Source of the DNA: Beta vulgaris subsp. vulgaris
Taxonomy: Eukaryota; Streptophyta; Magnoliopsida; Caryophyllales; Amaranthaceae
Direction: 5' to 3'
NCBI RefSeq assembly: GCF_026745355.1
Contig: NC_079209.1
Location: 11,318,535 to 11,382,534, forward strand
Length of the DNA: 64,000 bases
Of this stretch, positions 59,487-64,000 are shown piece after piece. The first letter of the stretch is position 1. Every line of letters starts with the position of its first letter. The notes beneath the pieces were generated by a model. That model was not told the origin of the DNA and did no database searches. It saw only the letters and a program-made list of their open reading frames with translations. The position numbers and the translations under genes are program-made.

Positions 59487-59562
<76 letters not shown>
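59487..59562. repeat. GA microsatellite
   Basis: About 36 GA units with two GAAA interruptions, immediately after the 3' LTR. The sequence before the 5' LTR (53424-53438) is also GA-rich, so the element landed in a GA tract. Confidence 0.95.
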
Positions 59563-60231
59563 TATATAAAAATTTATGTGGGAAAGTGAAAGTTATAACG
59601 AATTAAAAAGCATGTTTTATGTTTTCTGTATTCATTGGAGATCATAAGATGTTCTTTCTATGCGCGGTTGACTTAATGGAGTTGCATTTTATGTTTTGTT
59701 GACCCGCAGGTTGATCCGTGCGCACATTCCTCATGGTACACCCGTGTGCATCTTCTACCATATACGCTAAACTTGAACAATTAACATATGTAATTACTTA
59801 CTCTGTAACAAAATAGATGTACATGTTAAACTTTTTTTCCCATCTTTGGTAAGTTTTTGAGCTTGAATTTACCAAACTACCCTTAATAAAAAAAATTAAA
59901 CAAGAATATTGCACCTAACAAAGTGAACGTTACATCCTAATATAAACTCATTAAATCTAATTACTTCCACCAAAATTAAAACATCCCCAACTCTTATTAG
60001 AAATCAGATCATTCTGATTTCATTCAATTCATCCAATTGAAATTTGATTTCCCAACTACCCACCCACTCATATCCAGCTCTAATCTCAGATGCCCTAAAT
60101 CTCGAACCTTCCACCCAATTCTCACCCCCATTCTTTCACTTGACCTTTCTCTCCCCAAAACAAACCCTAAAAAACTTGTTCTCCGTTTGTCTCTCTACAT
60201 CGTCTTCTTTCGTTCTTCTATTTCTTTCACC

Positions 60232-60768
60232 ATGGACAAGCCAAATTTGGGTTCCTTTTACTATGCAACGTTCCATGACGATACAACTTTTGATGGATGT
60301 CTCAACATCACATATATCTGTGAGTCCTTCGAGAATAAGTCCCCATGGCCAGGGAGGCTTTATGAGATTGGGAGTGCTCCAACATGTTTAAATCCGATAT
60401 CAATTGTTGCTTTGGGTGAGATTTTAAAGCAGCAGAGAGATCTAGAGTGTGCAAAATCCGAAGCAAAGCGAAGGTTGGAGTACCCGGCTCCAACTGGGCA
60501 GGGTTTGTCATATGATGAATGGGGTGAGGACTCCGTTGATGGGAGTGGCAGTGAGAGTAGTCCGAAAAACAAAGAGGTTAAGGTGTCCTCTAACTCTTCT
60601 AACAGATGGTTTAGATGTTCTCTTCGTGCGAAGGCCTTTTTAATCCTCCTTTTTCCAATCCAAAGTAAATTTGGATTTCAATTTTCCAATTCAAATACAA
60701 ACCAACTAGAGTTTGAATTCAAACCAATTCAATTTGATTTTTCAGACACTAGCACTACTACAAATTAG
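60232..60768 (+). CDS. Hypothetical protein, 178 aa
   Basis: The ATG is in good context (TTCACCATGGAC) after a 200-base CT-rich leader. The first about 135 residues have normal composition (MDKPNLGSFYYATFHDDTTF; WPGRLYEIGSAPTCLNPI; a charged helix LKQQRDLECAKSEAKRRLEY; then an acidic Ser/Gly-rich linker). The last about 40 residues (from FLILLFPIQ) come from a repeat whose second copy lies just downstream (60790-60899), so the true gene may end or splice before 60640. No family recognised. It could be an orphan gene, the first exon of a longer gene, or a decayed fragment. Confidence 0.4.
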   Translation: MDKPNLGSFYYATFHDDTTFDGCLNITYICESFENKSPWPGRLYEIGSAPTCLNPISIVALGEILKQQRDLECAKSEAKRRLEYPAPTGQGLSYDEWGEDSVDGSGSESSPKNKEVKVSSNSSNRWFRCSLRAKAFLILLFPIQSKFGFQFSNSNTNQLEFEFKPIQFDFSDTSTTTN

Positions 60769-60899
60769 GGAAAAGATAACACCAATAAGATAATCCTCTT
60801 TTTTCCAATGCAAACAAAATTTGGATTTCAGTTTTCCAATTCAAATACAAACCAACCAGAGTTTGAATCCAAACCAATCCAATCTGATTTTTGAAACAT
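60640..60899. repeat. Tandem pair of a 110-base repeat
   Basis: 60640-60746 and 60790-60899 share TAATCCTC, AATTTGGATTTCA, TTTTCCAATTCAAATACAAACCAA and GAGTTTGAAT...CAAACCAAT. Further GGTTTGGATTGG motifs continue to about 61260. Confidence 0.75.
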
Positions 60900-61503
60900 A
60901 TTGATTGGGTCCAATCTGAAATATCCAAAATTTTAAACTTCCTTTTTTGATGAAATAATTTAGGCACAAGCAATAAAATAAAGTGTTCGACAATTGAAGT
61001 AATTAATACAATCCCAAAAAATGACTAATAACAACTAAGATTTCATGCAAACCCATAAACTTTATCGAAATCACTCAAGTCGAATTCCAGATATACAATA
61101 CAAGACTTATTTGTTATTCGGTTATCTTGGATTTTTGGATCAATCACCCTCAATCCAAATCATTTCGAAAATCCAAATTTTCAAAAAAATTCAATTCCAA
61201 CATACCAATCCAAATTACTAATTTGGTTTGGATTGGATTGAGTTTCGATTTTTATCCAAATAAATTTCCCCCTACATGTATAATATCTAATTATAATTAT
61301 AAAAGGTATCAAATTTTTTTATCTTATAATAACTTGGGTGAAAATCTATCGAGGAAATAATTTTCATGCTGATAAAAAAATTATCCTCCCAAGTACAAAA
61401 GTTGTGTACTTGCTTTTGATATAGTTTTATCATAGCAAAGCGGTCAACAAATATGGTCATAATATATTTATCATCTCAAGTAAAAAACTATCTAATATAT
61501 ACT

Positions 61504-62090
61504 TAGGGGTGCTTATCGCATGAGCCAAGCTCGAATTGTACTCGGCTCGGCTCGTTTATCGTTTAGCGGGGCTCGGCTCAGCTCATGAGCTCGATAACTA
61601 AAGCTCGGCTCGAGCTCATGAGCTTCACTTATCGAGCTCGGTTGAGTAGCTCGTCTTAGCTCGGGTCAAACTCGAGTTCGATTTGAGACAAATTAAAAAT
61701 AAACTAACACAACATTAAACCAAACAAAAAATTCATATTTGAAATTTTAAAAAATTGTTGACATATCTTGTAGAATAATAGACTAAATTCAAAAAATAAC
61801 ATGAACAAACATATTATATATCATTTTTTACATGCTAAACAAAAAAAATTCTTACAAATATACATAAAATATTGACAAACTAGATCGAAAAGGATACTAA
61901 AAGAAAGACATAAATTGTTCAACGTAAAACTTTGTATAATAACTTTTTAAGTGTTTTAGTTTCTAATAAATTTTAAAGTGCTTTAAATTATAATTTTTTA
62001 TATATATAAAATAATAACCGAGCCTCTTCGCGAGCTTGGCCTAGTCCGTCTCGGCTCGTTAAGATCTCGAGCCGAATCCCCCAAATTATA
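61504..62090. repeat. CTCGGCTCG-rich element with inverted ends
   Basis: The left part (61504-61685) is full of GCTCGGCTCG and GAGCTCATGAGCTC. The right part (62020-62090) carries the inverted counterpart (GAGCCTCTTCGCGAGCTTGG, CTCGGCTCGTT, CTCGAGCCGA). The centre is AT-rich. Left and right outer ends read TAGGGGTGCTTATCG and, inverted, TTTGGGGGATTCGGC. This resembles non-autonomous DNA elements common in plants; family not assigned. Confidence 0.55.
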
Positions 62091-62406
62091 TAAAAAATTA
62101 GAGATTTTTTTGTTTTGCGCTCGACGTATTTACTTGCGCTTCGTGCAACAACACTGCGCACCACACATAAACTCTGCGCTCGACGCATCTAGTACGCACT
62201 GAGTTAAGAAACATTGGAATATGACCAAAGGGACAAAATACAAAATCTACTCTTATTTCTTTCCCCATATTGCCACGATATCGCTTAAAGTGCATGCTCT
62301 CATGTCTTCATAAAGTATTCTGTAACAATTTTTGTTCAATCCTTGATCTAAATCTCTTTGCATTAAAATAATTAATAAAAAAAGAACTTCCATTTTCAAA
62401 CACATT

Positions 62407-62796
62407 GAGGGTGCTTGACAATTAGAGTTTTGAACCACTTTTAGAGTTTTCACTAGTCAAAAACTCTAAAAGGGATGTTTCTTAAAAGGGAGTTTTGGAA
62501 TAAAAAATATCAAAATGAAAAAGCTCGTAATACAAGCTTCTTCATAAGAGGATTAGGAAAAAATAAGTTCAATGACTTTTTTTACCTCTAATAATAATAC
62601 TACACATATGTACTATAATGCCTGTAAATGTTATTTTACACAAATAAATAACAATAAGCTTTTAGCAACCAGTAACTTGTTACCAAACACATTTATAAAA
62701 CAAAGTTGTCAAATCAACAGTGAGATTGGTTAAACAAAAAGTTTAAACTCTAACAACTAAACTCTAATATGTAAACTATATTTGCCAAACAGGGCC
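62407..62796. mobile_element. MITE with 3-base target duplication, copy 2
   Basis: Ends GAGGGTGCTTGACAATTAGAG and (inverted) GGCCCTGTTTGGCAAATATAG, flanked by ATT (62404-62406, 62797-62799). The internal order of motifs (CTAGTCAAAAACTCT, CTTCATAAGAGGATT, AAATCAACAGT) matches 14131-14544. Confidence 0.75.
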
Positions 62797-63027
62797 ATTG
62801 TCGGTGGAGCTCTTAAGTCATATTCTGTCAATATTTTGCTACTTCATCCTAAAAACTAAAAATTGAATGAATCAAATGGTTTCTCACTTCTCTCACTGAT
62901 CTCTTTCCAGCATATTCCCATCTACTATTATAGTATAATGTCATCAAACAACCTAGTGTTTATTAGATATTATTGAAAACAATGCATAAAAATTAGTCAC
63001 ATTCGCACTTATTCCGTGGACATGTAC

Positions 63028-64000
63028 TGTTGAGCCTAAGTTTTGAAGATGACTTAACCACAAAATACATACTTGTATTATTTAATGTATGATGTTGCTA
63101 GGTTACTCATTGAAGAACAAAGAAAATATTTGATCGAAGATTAAAGAAAGGAGAATTAATCAAGATCGAAGTGAAGATGTTCATGAGATGAAGAATCAAG
63201 CTTGCAATGAAGATTAGAATACATTATGAAGTATTATATTGTTCATGTTAAGGTCGAGTAAAGGTAAAAGATGATTGGTATTGAATTCTCAAAAGGAACT
63301 TAGTTCTGTTTCCATGACATGAATAAACATTGACATAGTTTAGGAACTATGGTTGGAAACTGACTTAGAAACGTACTTAGGAACACCTAAATCGATTTTG
63401 ATGCTGAGTGCTTAATTTATTTTGGACAAATAATAGTAGAATATGAATCCTAGTTAAGTTTGACCTAGATCCACTAATTTAGGGAATTAGTTAGGAAAAA
63501 TTATAAATAGATTTTCTAAATTGAAAAAGATATTCTCCTATTTTAAAATCTTATTTTTTTATTCTAAATAAATCAAAAGATTTTCTTTTCAAATTAGATT
63601 TGATTTTTGGTTACATTTAAAATAAATTGAAAAGATATTTTTCCTAAATTAATTTATTTAAAAATGATTTAGTTTTCCTCCAAGTAATCACTAACCACGT
63701 AATGTTTTACTGCTAAACGTTTTTAATTGTTTTAGTGGGTTAGTTTCTTTGTTCCCATGCAATTTAATCAGTGCAGATCATTGGGTTAGTGGATTAATTA
63801 GTGTTAAGTTAATTCATGAATACTTGCCCTATAAATAGGCTCCTAATCCCAAGATAATTTTGTGCTTGACTTTTAGTAATCACACAAATGTCACAAATGT
63901 GTGTCTCACATAGCTTAAAATCCTAAGTTGTCTAAAGTGTCAGTGTCGTTTTCCCAAGAGAATTCATACTACTACCTTTGGATTTTACTCTTCCATTGTT
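63028..64000 (+). repeat. Probable 5' portion of an LTR, cut by the window edge
   Basis: Starts TGTTGAGCCTAAG, a common copia-type LTR opening, runs about 800 bases without coding potential to a TATA box (CCTATAAATAGG, 63830-63837), then a leader-like stretch to the window end. The rest of the element would lie beyond 64000. Confidence 0.5.

Overview
This is an AT-rich nuclear segment from a flowering plant, most likely a eudicot. The evidence is spliced genes with GT-AG introns, a class V small heat shock protein, a plant-type ASPM gene, and a dense mix of plant transposon families (CACTA, Stowaway, Tourist-like, Helitron, L1-type LINE, tRNA-type SINE, Ty1/copia). The protein style would fit Caryophyllales (for example Amaranthaceae), but I cannot fix the species from sequence alone.

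Only three host genes look intact. (1) A single-exon MYND zinc-finger protein of the MSS51/ZMYND15 type, + strand, 25762-27660. (2) A two-exon 15.4 kDa class V-like small heat shock protein, + strand, 33776-34319. (3) A 19-exon ASPM-like spindle protein, - strand, 44838-36202, whose exons I could join in one open frame of 1267 residues. A fourth candidate, 60232-60768, is an unrecognised short ORF whose 3' part runs into repeat sequence.

Layout. 1-2360: tandem repeats, then a Stowaway MITE split by a non-autonomous CACTA element with palindromic subterminal repeats. 2400-16400: old duplicated flank sequence that resembles the MYND gene's upstream region, carrying a cluster of minus-strand non-autonomous Helitrons (3528-9854), a 1.6 kb field of GTAACC/GGTTAC repeats (10706-12310), and a Tourist-like MITE. 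16417-23722: a degenerate L1-type LINE on the minus strand, flanked by ATGGAGG and itself hit by a tRNA-type SINE. 23897-25074: another Helitron, just upstream of the MYND gene. 28877-33016: MITEs, microsatellites and Helitron remnants. 33776-44838: the small heat shock gene and the ASPM gene. 45114-49962: SINE-like repeats and a 3.7 kb Helitron with good termini and a broken helicase. 53439-59486: a nearly complete Ty1/copia element with two LTRs and AGAGA target duplications. 59487-64000: GA microsatellite, orphan ORF, repeats, a MITE and the start of another LTR.

The genes are not an operon or pathway; they are separate plant genes in a transposon-rich interval. The main observations are structural: reconstructable nested insertions, paralogous empty sites that date and bound several Helitrons and the LINE, a Helitron family with two 5' ends, a duplicated splice donor in ASPM, and a copia element whose primer-binding region is complementary to its own U5.
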